A stretch of DNA of 64,000 bases. Source: an uncultured Succinivibrionaceae bacterium (GTDB taxonomy: Bacteria > Pseudomonadota > Gammaproteobacteria > Enterobacterales > Succinivibrionaceae). The stretch lies in contig CALXYT010000007.1 in NCBI GenBank assembly GCA_944393045.1, positions 1 through 64,000 on the forward strand, read 5' to 3'. Under the pieces are notes generated by a model that was not told the DNA's origin, made no database searches, and was given only the letters and a program-made list of their open reading frames with translations. Positions within the stretch are counted from its first letter, which is position 1. Each line of letters begins with the position of its first letter. The position numbers and the translations under genes were made by a program. Of this stretch, positions 25,313-35,000 are shown one piece after another.

Positions 25313-28195
25313 ATGCAAGTTAAACCAATTATCTTAGTAGATGGGAGCAACTTTTTATTTAGAGCATATCATAGCGTAATTAAGAGTCAGCTTACTAATA
25401 AAAGAAATGAACCTACTGGCGCTACTAAAATCTATATTAATATGCTCAATAGCTTAAAAAAGGAATATAAAGATTCCGTTATTGCTATCGTCTTTGATGC
25501 TCACGCTAAAACTTTTAGACATGAAAAGTACCCTGAGTATAAAGCAATTCGTAAGCCTATGGATATGGAATTAAGGGTACAGATCCCAATTATTAAAGGC
25601 ATTATTAGAGCTATGGGCTTTATGATATTTGAAATAGAAGGTGTTGAGGCTGATGATGTTTTAGGATCTTATGCTCAAGCTGCTAAGAACGAGGGGCGAG
25701 ATTTAATAATTGCAACTGGTGATAAAGACTTATGTGTACTTATTGATAATCATATTTCTATTATCGATACTATGAAGAAAAAGGTTTTAGATAGGGATTA
25801 TGTTATTGAAAAATTTGGGGTAGAACCAAAGTTAATCAGTGATTATTTAGCTCTTTGTGGTGATAGCGTAGATAATATCCCTGGAATGCGTGGCATAGGT
25901 CAGAAAACTGCTCAACTTTTAATTAATCGTTATGGTACTATTGATAATATAAAAGCAAACTTAGACGATGTAGCTAATATTAATTTTAGAAAATCTAAAT
26001 CCTTTAAAGAAGATTTCTTAGCGCAAGAAGAAGATATAGCACTATATCGATTCTTAACCAAGATTAAAACTGATGTGCCACTACCTGTTGCGCTTGATGA
26101 ACTAAAATTTAATGAACCTGATCATAAGACCCTTTATGATTATTACACTAGATTAGACTTTGAGGGATTAAAACAAAAAGAAGAGGCTATGTTAGCCAAA
26201 TTAGCTCTGCCATTAGAGAGTCAAGGATCAAAAGCTGATTTTTCTTCTTTTAATATGTGGAGTGATTACTTAAAAGAAAATGCTAGTGTTAATAATGAGG
26301 CTAGTGAGGAGATACCTTTAAAGAGAGTTACTAATAAAGAATTCTGTGAAATAAAGGAAAACACCTTGCGAAATTGTCAGATTAATGAACTTAATACTGT
26401 GCAATTATACCATTATGAAACCAGTGAAGAGCTAGCTAATCTTAAAGATTTACTACTTAAAGAAGAAAGTTATGCGATAAATATTTTAGTTACAAAAGAT
26501 CATTATTTAGAAAGTAAAATAGTTGGCATAAGCTTCTTAGGTGTAAATGCTGCAGGCTATGTAGATTTTTTAGATCCGTTATTTTTAGTATTAGATAAAG
26601 AGCAAGCAAAAGCAAAGTTAAGTATTTTAGAGCCTCTTTTTTTAAGCGAAAAAGTAAAATTTATTTATGACTTAAAGGCTATTATGCATACTTTAGCTAA
26701 CTATGGCCTTAGTATAAATCCTCCATATGAAGATATTACTTTACTTACTCATATCAATAATTCCGATGATTCATTAGATGTAAAATTTTTAGCGCAAAAA
26801 TATTTAGATAGAGCTATTAAGACTGAGGTAGATATATTAGGTAAAGGTGCTAAAGCTTTAGGTTATGAAGAGTTACCAGTAGATAAGGTAATAGTTTATC
26901 AGAGTGAGTATGTAACTACGCTTTATAATCTAGCAAAAACTTTACTGGCTAAAGTAAAGGCTACACCATGTGCTTATGAGATTTATCAAAATGAAGAGCT
27001 TCCATTAGTAAAAGTTTTATGTGCTATGGAACGAGTTGGGGTAAAGATTAATAACCAAACTCTTGAAGAGCAAAGTAGTAAATTACATGAGCAATTAGAT
27101 GCTATTGTGCTAGATATTTATAATAAAGCAGGTGAGAAGTTTAATATTAATTCTCCAATGCAAATTGCTGAACTTTTATATACCAAGCTTCAATTGCCAG
27201 TTGTTACCAAAACTGCCAAAGGTGAACCTTCAACTTCAGAAGAAGCTTTACAAGAATTAGTAACGTACTCTCCTTTACCTCAAAAGATATTAGAGTATCG
27301 TGAATTATCTAAGTTACTTAATACCTATGTAGATAAACTAGGTAATTATATTAATGAATTTACAGGGCGATTACATGCTAAGTTTAATCAATGTGGAACA
27401 AACACTGGTAGATTATCTTCATCTGAGCCAAATCTACAAAATATTCCAATTAGAACAGCAGAAGGCAAAGCTGTGCGGAAAGCTTTTGATGCTCGCAAGG
27501 GGTATAAAATAGTAGCTGCCGATTATTCACAAATAGAACTGCGAATCATGGCGCATATCGCTCATGTGACTAATATGTTTAAAGCATTTAAAGAAAGGCT
27601 TGATATTCATAAAAATACAGCCTCTGAGATGTTTAATATACCACTTGATAAAGTTGATGCTAGCGAGCGTAGAAAAGCCAAAGCTATAAATTTTGGTTTA
27701 ATTTATGGTATGAGTAATCATGGTTTAGCAAAGCAAATTGGGGTAAGTAGAGATACTGCTAAGGATTATATTCAGGCATATTTTGCTAAGTATCCCGAGG
27801 TAAATATTTACATGAAAGAAGTAGTAGAGTTTGCGAAAGAACATAGTTATGTAACTACTTTTAATGGTAAGAGAATAGATTTCTCAGGGTTTAAATATGA
27901 AAAAGGACCTAAAAAAGTAGCATTACAAAGAGCTGCTATAAACGCACCTATTCAAGGAACGGCTGCGCAAATAATAAAATTAGCCATGATAAAAATCTAT
28001 GACTATATAAAAGATAAACCAGAGGAAGCGCAATTACTTATGCAAGTACACGATGAATTAGTGTTTGAGATTCGTGAAGATAAGGTTTTAGAATATAAGA
28101 AAATCATTAATGATATTATGGTAGGGGTAGTTAATTTGAGCGTTCCTTTAGAGGTTGAGGTTGGTGTTGGTGATAATTGGAGTGAGGCACATTAA
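25313..28195 (+). CDS. polA: DNA polymerase I, proofreading domain apparently inactive
   Basis: This 960-residue repair and Okazaki-fragment polymerase has a complete 5' nuclease domain (LVDGSNFLFRAYHS at the start, EGVEADDVLG, GDKDL, GDSVDNIPG). The polymerase domain is also complete: DYSQIELRIMAH motif A, RRKAKAINFGLIYG motif B, and QVHDELVFE motif C. The middle 3'-5' exonuclease domain has lost its metal ligands. Aligned to E. coli, D355 is Asn390, E357 is Leu392, D424 is Ile457 and D501 is Tyr533; only the tyrosine (Tyr529) remains. It would copy DNA without editing, like Taq polymerase. The stop overlaps the start of a secreted protein gene. Confidence 0.95.
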   Translation: MQVKPIILVDGSNFLFRAYHSVIKSQLTNKRNEPTGATKIYINMLNSLKKEYKDSVIAIVFDAHAKTFRHEKYPEYKAIRKPMDMELRVQIPIIKGIIRAMGFMIFEIEGVEADDVLGSYAQAAKNEGRDLIIATGDKDLCVLIDNHISIIDTMKKKVLDRDYVIEKFGVEPKLISDYLALCGDSVDNIPGMRGIGQKTAQLLINRYGTIDNIKANLDDVANINFRKSKSFKEDFLAQEEDIALYRFLTKIKTDVPLPVALDELKFNEPDHKTLYDYYTRLDFEGLKQKEEAMLAKLALPLESQGSKADFSSFNMWSDYLKENASVNNEASEEIPLKRVTNKEFCEIKENTLRNCQINELNTVQLYHYETSEELANLKDLLLKEESYAINILVTKDHYLESKIVGISFLGVNAAGYVDFLDPLFLVLDKEQAKAKLSILEPLFLSEKVKFIYDLKAIMHTLANYGLSINPPYEDITLLTHINNSDDSLDVKFLAQKYLDRAIKTEVDILGKGAKALGYEELPVDKVIVYQSEYVTTLYNLAKTLLAKVKATPCAYEIYQNEELPLVKVLCAMERVGVKINNQTLEEQSSKLHEQLDAIVLDIYNKAGEKFNINSPMQIAELLYTKLQLPVVTKTAKGEPSTSEEALQELVTYSPLPQKILEYRELSKLLNTYVDKLGNYINEFTGRLHAKFNQCGTNTGRLSSSEPNLQNIPIRTAEGKAVRKAFDARKGYKIVAADYSQIELRIMAHIAHVTNMFKAFKERLDIHKNTASEMFNIPLDKVDASERRKAKAINFGLIYGMSNHGLAKQIGVSRDTAKDYIQAYFAKYPEVNIYMKEVVEFAKEHSYVTTFNGKRIDFSGFKYEKGPKKVALQRAAINAPIQGTAAQIIKLAMIKIYDYIKDKPEEAQLLMQVHDELVFEIREDKVLEYKKIINDIMVGVVNLSVPLEVEVGVGDNWSEAH

Positions 28196-28647
28196 TGAAA
28201 AGTCTTAAAATATGTTTAATGTTATTAGGTGTTGGTCTATTTGTTAATGCTAATGCTCAATCTCCTTGGTGGAATTTACCCTTAGCAGAAGCCGAGCAAG
28301 ATATTAAGGTGTTAGTAGATATTTCTAACCAAAAAGAACAGCGAGAGTTATTGTCTAATAGCTTTTTATCTATGGAATCAGTTTCTTTCGATGATAAAGA
28401 AAAGTTGGTTAAATACGTGCTAAGAATGCGTACTAATGAGAATCCTCAGTCCTTGGTAGAATTTTATAATAAACAGTCAGAAGATTTTGGGAAAATAGAT
28501 TGTATGCAGAATAATTTTTATCATCCTCAAATTGGTAATCAGTACGAATTACAAGATGTTTATGGTAATGTTGTTGGTAGAACTATTACAAAATACAGTA
28601 AATGTAGTTTTGAGAATAGTATTTTAAGGCGCCCTAAAGAAGATTAA
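28195..28647 (+). CDS. Small secreted protein coupled to polA
   Basis: This 150-residue protein has a typical signal peptide (KSLK, a hydrophobic core, cleavage after VNANA). The mature part begins QSPWW and has two cysteines, in KIDCMQ and YSKCSF, that could pair. The pattern of a VKYVLRM strand followed by a late cysteine faintly recalls CNP1-like or adhesin-E-like periplasmic domains, but this is a weak resemblance. Its ATG overlaps the polA stop (TAATG), so translation is probably coupled. A link in function to DNA repair is unlikely; it may simply use the polA transcript. Confidence 0.7.
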   Translation: MKSLKICLMLLGVGLFVNANAQSPWWNLPLAEAEQDIKVLVDISNQKEQRELLSNSFLSMESVSFDDKEKLVKYVLRMRTNENPQSLVEFYNKQSEDFGKIDCMQNNFYHPQIGNQYELQDVYGNVVGRTITKYSKCSFENSILRRPKED

Positions 28648-28666
28648 ATCGTAAGTATAAATGAAT

Positions 28667-28707
28667 AAAGGGAGGTTACTATACTTTTAGTATCCTCCTT
28701 TTGTTTT
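28667..28707 (+). terminator. Terminator after the polA transcript
   Basis: GGAGG (28671-28675) pairs with CCTCC (28694-28698), with an inner ATAC/GTAT helix, and a T-rich stretch follows. The converging lpxH gene ends just beyond. Confidence 0.7.
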
Positions 28708-28721
28708 TGGGGATTTAGTGG

Positions 28722-29438
28722 TTAGATTTTTTCAGAATGTAATTCAATTCCATTAGTATCGGAAAGGGAAATATAGCTAAATGTCTCTGTTTGCCAATTA
28801 CCAGTATCATAGATAGCTATACCATTTATTTTAGTCTCTGAAAAACTATGAGTATGACCGTGAATTAAAATTTGGGCTTTATGCTTATATAGAAGCGCTA
28901 GAGCTTTAGGAAGTGATATTTTTACTTTTTTAAAGTTTCTTTTTTCAAATTTTAACTTACTTTGTTCACGCATTTGCAGGGCAATTTTTACTTTTTGCTC
29001 TTTAGTAGTAACGGTATTGAAAATAACTTGTAAGCATTTTATACGGCTAAACCATCTAAAAAATTGATAATTAAATTTTTCAGGGCAAATTTCATCTCCA
29101 TGTGCCAAAACTATTTTTTTCTCATAGGCGGTAAGTACATGTATATCTTTTAGTAGCTCAAAACCAAAGTACTGAGCATCTTTCTTAGATAGTAAAAAGT
29201 CTCTATTACCATGAATAAAATAGACTGAAACTTGTTGTTCTTTAAGGAATAAAACAATCTTTTTTAATTCATTTTGGGCCTCATCATGGATGTTTATTCC
29301 AACATAGTAATCAAATAGATCACCCAGGATATAAAGTTTATCGCCAGGAATTAAACTTTTAGAGAAATTACTAAACCCTGCAGTTATCTCAGGTGTTTGC
29401 GATGATAAATGTAAATCAGCAATAAAATATAAAGCCAT
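28722..29438 (-). CDS. lpxH: UDP-2,3-diacylglucosamine diphosphatase LpxH
   Basis: This 238-residue metallophosphoesterase hydrolyses UDP-2,3-diacylglucosamine to lipid X in lipid A synthesis. The metal ligands are in order: ADLHL near residue 8, GDLFDYYVG near residue 40, HGNRDFLL near residue 77, HGDEICPE near residue 113, and LIHGHTHS near residue 194. The length is close to the 240 of E. coli LpxH. It follows ppiB with no gap, and cysS is divergent, as in enteric genomes. Confidence 0.93.
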   Translation of the reverse strand: MALYFIADLHLSSQTPEITAGFSNFSKSLIPGDKLYILGDLFDYYVGINIHDEAQNELKKIVLFLKEQQVSVYFIHGNRDFLLSKKDAQYFGFELLKDIHVLTAYEKKIVLAHGDEICPEKFNYQFFRWFSRIKCLQVIFNTVTTKEQKVKIALQMREQSKLKFEKRNFKKVKISLPKALALLYKHKAQILIHGHTHSFSETKINGIAIYDTGNWQTETFSYISLSDTNGIELHSEKI

Positions 29439-29933
29439 TTAATCCACAATAACATCTAAAATGGTAACAGGTTCTTCTGGAAGATCGGAAAACGGGTTTT
29501 TATTAATAGTTTTTACTTGACCAATTTTATCAACTACATCAAAGCCATCTACTACTTTTCCAAAAACTGTATATCCCCAACCCGCAAGGTGTTTACCAGT
29601 AAAGTCTAGGTGGTTATTATTATCAAGATTGATATAAAACTGAGAAGTTGCAGAGTCTGGGTGACGAGAACGAGCCATACCTATAGTATATTTTAAATTA
29701 TGTAGTCCGTTATCTGACTCGTTTTTAATTGGGGGTAAAGCACCAGGTTTGTTTTCTAAATTTGCAAAAAAAGCACCTGCCTGAATAACAAATGATTTTA
29801 CTATTCTATGGAAAATTAAGTCTTTGTAGAAACCACTATTACAATATTTAAGAAAATTTTCACATGAAATAGGGGCTTTATCAGTAAATAGTTCGATTTT
29901 GATATCACCAAGTGTTGTTTTTACAGTAACCAT
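29439..29933 (-). CDS. ppiB: Peptidyl-prolyl cis-trans isomerase B (cyclophilin)
   Basis: This 164-residue cytoplasmic cyclophilin speeds proline isomerisation during folding. It has FHRIVKSFVIQAG near residue 41, with the catalytic arginine. IGMARSRHPDSATSQFYIN near residue 88 carries the family glutamine and phenylalanine. There is no signal peptide, so it is PpiB and not the periplasmic PpiA. Its stop touches the lpxH start. cysS lies divergent, the arrangement known from E. coli. Confidence 0.94.
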   Translation of the reverse strand: MVTVKTTLGDIKIELFTDKAPISCENFLKYCNSGFYKDLIFHRIVKSFVIQAGAFFANLENKPGALPPIKNESDNGLHNLKYTIGMARSRHPDSATSQFYINLDNNNHLDFTGKHLAGWGYTVFGKVVDGFDVVDKIGQVKTINKNPFSDLPEEPVTILDVIVD

Positions 29934-30101
29934 AAAAGCCTCTTATCGTAAAATTGATTCTTGTTAAGGATTGTAACATATAATTACTAAAAGATTAATG
30001 TCTATAGAATTTTAAATGTTGTTAAGTTGTCAATTTAGCACTAAAATAACTTACTTTAGGCTCTGTATTCGTAGTTTAATAAAATTTATAGGTTTACAAA
30101 A

Positions 30102-31481
30102 ATGCTAGAAATATACAACTCATTAACCCATAAAAAAGAAGTGTTTTCGCCATTAGTGGCTGGAAAAGTTGGCATGTATGTTTGTGGGGTGACCATTTAT
30201 GACTTGTGTCATATTGGTCATGGCAGAACATTTGTATGTTTTGATGTGGTTGTAAGATATTTAAGGTATTTAGGTTATGACGTTACTTATGTACGTAATA
30301 TTACCGATGTTGATGATAAAATCATTAAACGTGCGAATGAAAATAAAGAGAGCTGTGAATCTTTAACTAAACGTTTAACCCAAGATATGTATACTGATTT
30401 TGATGCATTAGGTTTGTTAAGACCGGATATTGAACCAAAAGCAACAGAACATATTGCTGATATTATTAGTTTAGTGCAAGAATTAATTGATAATGGCAAT
30501 GCTTATCAAGCAGAAAATGGCGATGTGATGTTTTCTATTGATTCTTTCCCTGAGTATGGGGCTCTCTCTGGCCAAAAGCTTGATGATCTTAAGGCAGGAA
30601 TTAGAGTAAGTGTTGAGGAAAGTAAGCGCAATCCTTATGACTTTGTGTTATGGAAAATGTCTAAACCTAATGAACCTATGTGGGATTCACCTTGGGGGAA
30701 GGGGCGTCCTGGTTGGCATATTGAATGTTCTGCTATGAACTCACACTATCTAGGTAATGTTTTTGACATTCATGGTGGTGGATCTGATTTAATTTTCCCT
30801 CACCATGAAAATGAAATCGCGCAAAGCCGTTGTGCTTTCCATACCGATTACGTTAAGTATTGGATGCATTCTGGTATGGTAATGATAAATAAGGAAAAAA
30901 TGTCTAAATCTTTAGGCAATTTCTTTACTGTTCGTGATTTATTAGCTAAATATGACGGTGAGACATTACGCTTTTTCTTAATGAGTGCACAATATAGAGG
31001 TCAGTTAAATTATTCTGTGGAGAATCTTGAACAAGCAAGAGCAGCACTATCACGTTTATATACAGCGCTTAGAGGTATTGATATTGCTACACCATTAGCT
31101 GATAGCGATTATGAAAAACGTTTTAAAGAAGCTATGGATGATGATTTTAATACGCCTCTTGCTTATGCAGTATTTTTTGATATGGCAAAAGAAATCAATA
31201 ACTTACGTACTACTGATATAGATACTGCTGCTCATTTAGCTGGTTTATTGAAAAAGCTTGGTGGGGTGTTAGGTATTTTACAGCAAGATCCTCAAGAATA
31301 TTTGAAATCAGGTGCTGGTTCATCAGATGATGTAGCATTGATTGAAGATTTAATTAAAGCACGAAATGATGCTAGAAAAGCTAAGGATTGGGCAAAAGCT
31401 GATGAAGCTCGTAATAAATTAACTCAAATGGGTATTGTTATTGAAGACGGCCCAAATGGTACTACATGGCGTAGAAAGTAG
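30102..31481 (+). CDS. cysS: Cysteinyl-tRNA synthetase CysS
   Basis: This 459-residue class I synthetase charges tRNA-Cys. The HIGH motif is LCHIGHGRT near residue 36, the zinc-binding cysteine is in YVCGVTIYD, and [11 protein letters not shown] near residue 266 is the KMSKS loop. The length matches E. coli (461). pyrE follows by eight bases and is probably cotranscribed. Confidence 0.96.
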   Translation: MLEIYNSLTHKKEVFSPLVAGKVGMYVCGVTIYDLCHIGHGRTFVCFDVVVRYLRYLGYDVTYVRNITDVDDKIIKRANENKESCESLTKRLTQDMYTDFDALGLLRPDIEPKATEHIADIISLVQELIDNGNAYQAENGDVMFSIDSFPEYGALSGQKLDDLKAGIRVSVEESKRNPYDFVLWKMSKPNEPMWDSPWGKGRPGWHIECSAMNSHYLGNVFDIHGGGSDLIFPHHENEIAQSRCAFHTDYVKYWMHSGMVMINKEKMSKSLGNFFTVRDLLAKYDGETLRFFLMSAQYRGQLNYSVENLEQARAALSRLYTALRGIDIATPLADSDYEKRFKEAMDDDFNTPLAYAVFFDMAKEINNLRTTDIDTAAHLAGLLKKLGGVLGILQQDPQEYLKSGAGSSDDVALIEDLIKARNDARKAKDWAKADEARNKLTQMGIVIEDGPNGTTWRRK

Positions 31482-31489
31482 GAAATAGT

Positions 31490-32134
31490 ATGCAAGAATA
31501 TAAGAAGCGTTTTATAGAGTTAGCTCTTAAAAAAAATGTATTACGTTTTGGGGATTTTACCTTAAAATCAGGTAGAAAGAGTCCTTATTTCTTTAATGCA
31601 GGATTATTTTGCACAGGGGCTGATTTAAAACTCTTAGGTGAGTTTTATGCACAGGCTTTGCATGAGGCTAACATCAATTTTGATGTGCTTTTTGGACCTG
31701 CATATAAAGGTATCCCAATTGTGGCAGCCACCTCAATTGCTTATTCTTCATTGTATAATACTGAAGCTCCTTGGGTATTTAACCGTAAAGAGGCTAAAGA
31801 TCATGGAGAAGGTGGTAATTTAGTAGGTTCACCTTTAGCTGGGAAAGTGGTGTTAATTGATGATGTTATCACAGCTGGCACAGCAATTAGAGAATCTATG
31901 GAGATTATTAAAAAAGCCAACGCAACTTTAAAGGGTGTTCTTATTGCTCTTGATCGTAAAGAAAGAGGACAAGGCAAACTAAGCGCTATACAAGAGATTG
32001 AGAGAGATTATAATACTAAGGTAGTATCAATTATTACTTTAAATGATTTAATTTCTTATTTAGAAACTAACGATGACTTAAAAATACATATTGAAAGTGT
32101 AAAAAATTATCGTAAAGAGTATGGCGTAGAATAA
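31490..32134 (+). CDS. pyrE: Orotate phosphoribosyltransferase PyrE
   Basis: This 214-residue enzyme converts orotate and PRPP to orotidine 5'-phosphate in pyrimidine synthesis. [16 protein letters not shown] near residue 20 binds orotate. [13 protein letters not shown] near residue 96 is the flexible loop, and [13 protein letters not shown] near residue 119 binds PRPP. The length equals that of E. coli PyrE (213). It shares a transcript with cysS, an unusual neighbour for pyrE. No pyrE attenuator is visible, as expected for an internal operon position. Confidence 0.95.
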   Translation: MQEYKKRFIELALKKNVLRFGDFTLKSGRKSPYFFNAGLFCTGADLKLLGEFYAQALHEANINFDVLFGPAYKGIPIVAATSIAYSSLYNTEAPWVFNRKEAKDHGEGGNLVGSPLAGKVVLIDDVITAGTAIRESMEIIKKANATLKGVLIALDRKERGQGKLSAIQEIERDYNTKVVSIITLNDLISYLETNDDLKIHIESVKNYRKEYGVE

Positions 32135-32157
32135 GTTAAATAATACTATTTTGCTAA

Positions 32158-32190
32158 ATAGGCTCCTAAATTAGCGGAGCCTGTTTTATT
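32158..32190 (+). terminator. Terminator after pyrE
   Basis: AGGCTCC (32160-32166) pairs with GGAGCCT (32176-32182), followed by GTTTTATTTA. The converging mscS gene ends at the same place. Confidence 0.75.
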
Positions 32191-33050
32191 TACTGTTTAT
32201 TGATAATAGTGTAGGTGGTGTAAGGAATACCGATATTAGCTTTAGTTAAAACTTCTACCGATTTTTCGAGGTTATCATTGTAAACTCCCCAATAATCTTC
32301 AGTTTTTGCCCAAACTCGGCAGACAATATTAATAGAACTTGAATTTAAAGCTCCAATGATAACAGTAATACCTTTATCTTTTAATACTCTATTATCTTCT
32401 TCAAACATTTGAGTTAATACTTCTTTTGCTTTCTTAAGATCTGAGCCATATTCCACACCAAAGGTAAAATCTACTCTGCGAACTGGCATTCTTGAGTAAT
32501 TAGTGATTACACTTGAGCTAATATTACTATTTGGAATAACTACCATTTTATTATCAGCGCTAAGCATGGTAGTAGTAAAGATAGTAATTTCTTCAATAGT
32601 ACCAGTTTTGCCTGCTACTTCAACTAATTCACCAACTTTAATTGGACGGAATATTAACAGTAAAATACCTGAAGCAAAGTTTGATAAAGAACCTTGTAAG
32701 GACATACCAACTGCAAATGATGCGGCACCAAGAATTGCAATAAATGAAGCAGTTTGAATACCAATTTGACTTAAAGCGGCAATGATGAAAAAGATAATAA
32801 AGGTATACTTTATAATATTGGCAATGAAATGAGAAATAGTCATTTCAATGCAAGCTTTAGTCATAAGTTTATAAGTTACTGAAGAGATTATTTTTGCAAG
32901 GATATAACCAATTGCCAGAATAATAATTGCGTAAATAATATTCCAGCTAAAGTTAAAAATAATCTCTTGGTTTTTAGTGATATAACCAATTGGATCGCTT
33001 AGGAGCATAGGATCTAATATATCCGTTGTTTTAGTTGTTTCTGTGGCCAT
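32190..33050 (-). CDS. mscS: Small-conductance mechanosensitive channel MscS
   Basis: This 286-residue inner-membrane channel releases solutes on osmotic downshock. It has three membrane helices in the first 130 residues. The pore helix TM3 reads AASFAVGMSLQGSLSNFASG near residue 105, with the alanine-glycine pattern of MscS. FRPIKVGELVEV marks the beta domain, and a mixed C-terminal domain follows. The length equals that of E. coli MscS (286). It lies 36 bases after coaBC on the same strand, with AAGGAA as ribosome site, so it may be cotranscribed with it. Confidence 0.93.
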   Translation of the reverse strand: MATETTKTTDILDPMLLSDPIGYITKNQEIIFNFSWNIIYAIIILAIGYILAKIISSVTYKLMTKACIEMTISHFIANIIKYTFIIFFIIAALSQIGIQTASFIAILGAASFAVGMSLQGSLSNFASGILLLIFRPIKVGELVEVAGKTGTIEEITIFTTTMLSADNKMVVIPNSNISSSVITNYSRMPVRRVDFTFGVEYGSDLKKAKEVLTQMFEEDNRVLKDKGITVIIGALNSSSINIVCRVWAKTEDYWGVYNDNLEKSVEVLTKANIGIPYTTYTIINKQ

Positions 33051-33086
33051 AAATAATTCCTTTTTTATGGTTTATTGATGTTTGTA

Positions 33087-34331
33087 TTAGTTTGTTATAC
33101 CTTTAGTGCAAATAGTAAAAATCTTTTCCGCAATTTCTGATTTTGGAGATTTTTCAAGTTCTATTTTATCACCATTTTTTCCAAGAATTGTTACCTTGTT
33201 ATAATCGCTATTAAATCCTTTATCAGAATTTGATACATCATTTAATATAATGTAGTCAGCGTTCTTTTTTTCAAGTTTCTTTAGGGCATTGAGTTCTAAG
33301 TCATTAGTTTCAGCAGCAAAGCCAATTACTAATGGTGGTCTAGAAATATGGTGTCCTACTGTTTGTAATATATCAGGATTTTTTATTAGCTCAATAGTAA
33401 GGGAGTCTGTATTTTCTTTTTTGATTTTTGTGGCGTTTACTTCTTTTACTCGGTAATCGGCAACAGCTGCACAGCCAATAAAAATATCTGCACTAGGTAA
33501 AGTTTCAGTAACAGCTTCAAGCATTTGCTCCGCAGTATCAACTTTAATTAAATTTACATTGTTAGGAGCTTCGATATTAACTTGTCCACTAATTAAGAAA
33601 ACATTAGCTCCACGTTTTTGAGCCTCATTTGCAAGAGCATATCCCATCTTACCTGAGCTTTTATTAGTAATAAATCTAACAGGGTCAATAGGTTCTTGAG
33701 TTGGACCAGCGGTTATAATTACTTTTTTACCAAGTAAATCCTGCTTTACTAAAGGTTTTTCATTGCTCTGGGAAGAATTAGCATCTTCCTTGGTAAAAGA
33801 TGCGCAAATATATTTACATAGTTCCTCAGGACTACTCATTTTGCCTTTACCAGTAATTCCACAAGCAAGTGAGCCACATTCAGGTCCAAGAAATTGCCAA
33901 TTATATTCCTTTAAAGTCTTAAGGTTTTTAGCAGTAGCTATGTTGTTATACATATTAACATTCATGGCAGGTGCTATAAAGAGTTTGGCTTTGGTTGCCA
34001 AGACAATGCTAGTAAGTAAATTATCGGCAATGCCGTTGGCTATTTTAGCAATAGTATTAGCAGTTGCAGGAGCGATAACTAAAGCATCAGCCATTTGCGC
34101 AAGTTTAATATGAATAATAGTGCCGTTGTCAGAGGTAAGAAGATCGGAATAAACAACATGTTCTGAAATAGCTTCAAGTGTTAAAGGAGAGATAAAAGCT
34201 TTAGCACTTTCGGTCATTACAACATAAACATCAGCGCCTTCACTTTTTAATAATCTAACTAAAGACGGGATTTTATAAGCAGCAATTCCACCAGTAATGC
34301 CAAGTACTATTTTTTTGTTAGCTAACTTCAT
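33087..34331 (-). CDS. coaBC: Bifunctional CoaBC (Dfp)
   Basis: This 414-residue enzyme joins cysteine to 4'-phosphopantothenate and decarboxylates the product in coenzyme A synthesis. The N-terminal flavoprotein half (CoaC) has GGIAAYK, IHIKLAQMADALVIAPATAN, PAMNVNMY and the active-site cysteine in CGSLACGITGKG near residue 158. The C-terminal half (CoaB) has IITAGPTQEPIDPVRF near residue 210, SSGKMGYALA and GFAAETND. In E. coli the gene is likewise divergent from the rpmBG-mutM cluster. Confidence 0.95.
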   Translation of the reverse strand: MKLANKKIVLGITGGIAAYKIPSLVRLLKSEGADVYVVMTESAKAFISPLTLEAISEHVVYSDLLTSDNGTIIHIKLAQMADALVIAPATANTIAKIANGIADNLLTSIVLATKAKLFIAPAMNVNMYNNIATAKNLKTLKEYNWQFLGPECGSLACGITGKGKMSSPEELCKYICASFTKEDANSSQSNEKPLVKQDLLGKKVIITAGPTQEPIDPVRFITNKSSGKMGYALANEAQKRGANVFLISGQVNIEAPNNVNLIKVDTAEQMLEAVTETLPSADIFIGCAAVADYRVKEVNATKIKKENTDSLTIELIKNPDILQTVGHHISRPPLVIGFAAETNDLELNALKKLEKKNADYIILNDVSNSDKGFNSDYNKVTILGKNGDKIELEKSPKSEIAEKIFTICTKGITN

Positions 34332-34491
34332 AGTAAATCCTTATTGAGTGTTAAATACGATATTGTTTATATAATAATACAAACTAATTCATCTTGGTTT
34401 TATAAAACGTAATAAATTTAGCAAAAGATAAAGTTAAGAGATAATTAACGCTTACCTAAGCTTATAAAAGATAAATATTTTTAAATAACTA

Positions 34492-34519
34492 TTGAATTTG
34501 AAAATTTATGTGCTATAAT
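34492..34519 (+). promoter_or_regulatory. Predicted upstream promoter P1 of rpmB-rpmG
   Basis: TTGAAT (34492-34497) and TATAAT (34514-34519) are 16 bases apart. The -10 is extended by TG at 34511-34512. It is a strong match, and transcription would start near 34526. Confidence 0.75.
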
Positions 34520-34525
34520 GCGCCA

Positions 34526-34752
34526 ATTGTGTAGTATATGAGCAGTTCGGTAACTGCTTTCTTGTTGTATAATAGTTATCTAAAAAGTATAAATTATTAT
34601 GAATAAATGAATCTCATTGTTCATTATAGTGAGGTTTTCGTTGCTTTTTATGTAATTATATTGTATAAAGACGCGCTAAAATATTAAGCACACCTTGAAG
34701 GTTGGCTTCTAGGTTGTTAAAGTTTTTGAATTTAAAATTTGGAGTGACTGAC
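34526..34752 (+). promoter_or_regulatory. Long rpmB leader with hairpins and a second promoter
   Basis: About 227 bases separate the P1 start from the rpmB ATG and encode nothing I recognise. AGCAGTT (34541-34547) and AACTGCT (34552-34558) form a perfect stem with loop CGGT near the 5' end. A weaker hairpin follows around 34612-34632. A second promoter candidate, TTGCTT (34641-34646) with TATAAA (34664-34669) at 17 bases, would give a shorter leader. The length and structure suggest ribosomal-protein feedback, or a separate small RNA. Confidence 0.5.
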
Positions 34753-34989
34753 ATGTCAAGAGTTTGCCAAGTTACGGGGAAGGGGCCTGCAGTAGGGAAC
34801 AATCGTTCTCATGCAAAGAACGCAACTCGTCGTCGTTTTCTCCCAAATCTTCACACTCATAAGTTTTGGGTAGAATCTGAAAATAGATTTGTTAAAATAC
34901 GTTTAACTGCTAAAGCTATGCGTATTATCGATAAGGTTGGTATTGATCAAGTATTAGCAGATATGCGTGCTAATGGTCAAACCATTTAA
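34753..34989 (+). CDS. rpmB: 50S ribosomal protein L28
   Basis: This 78-residue ribosomal protein begins [17 protein letters not shown], as in E. coli, and has [16 protein letters not shown] in the middle. An upstream in-frame TTG at 34702 would add 17 residues, but the ATG at 34753 has GGAG eight bases before it and gives the family length of 78. rpmG follows after 11 bases. The order rpmB-rpmG-mutM is the usual gammaproteobacterial one. Confidence 0.96.
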   Translation: MSRVCQVTGKGPAVGNNRSHAKNATRRRFLPNLHTHKFWVESENRFVKIRLTAKAMRIIDKVGIDQVLADMRANGQTI

Positions 34990-35000
34990 GGAGATAGAAT

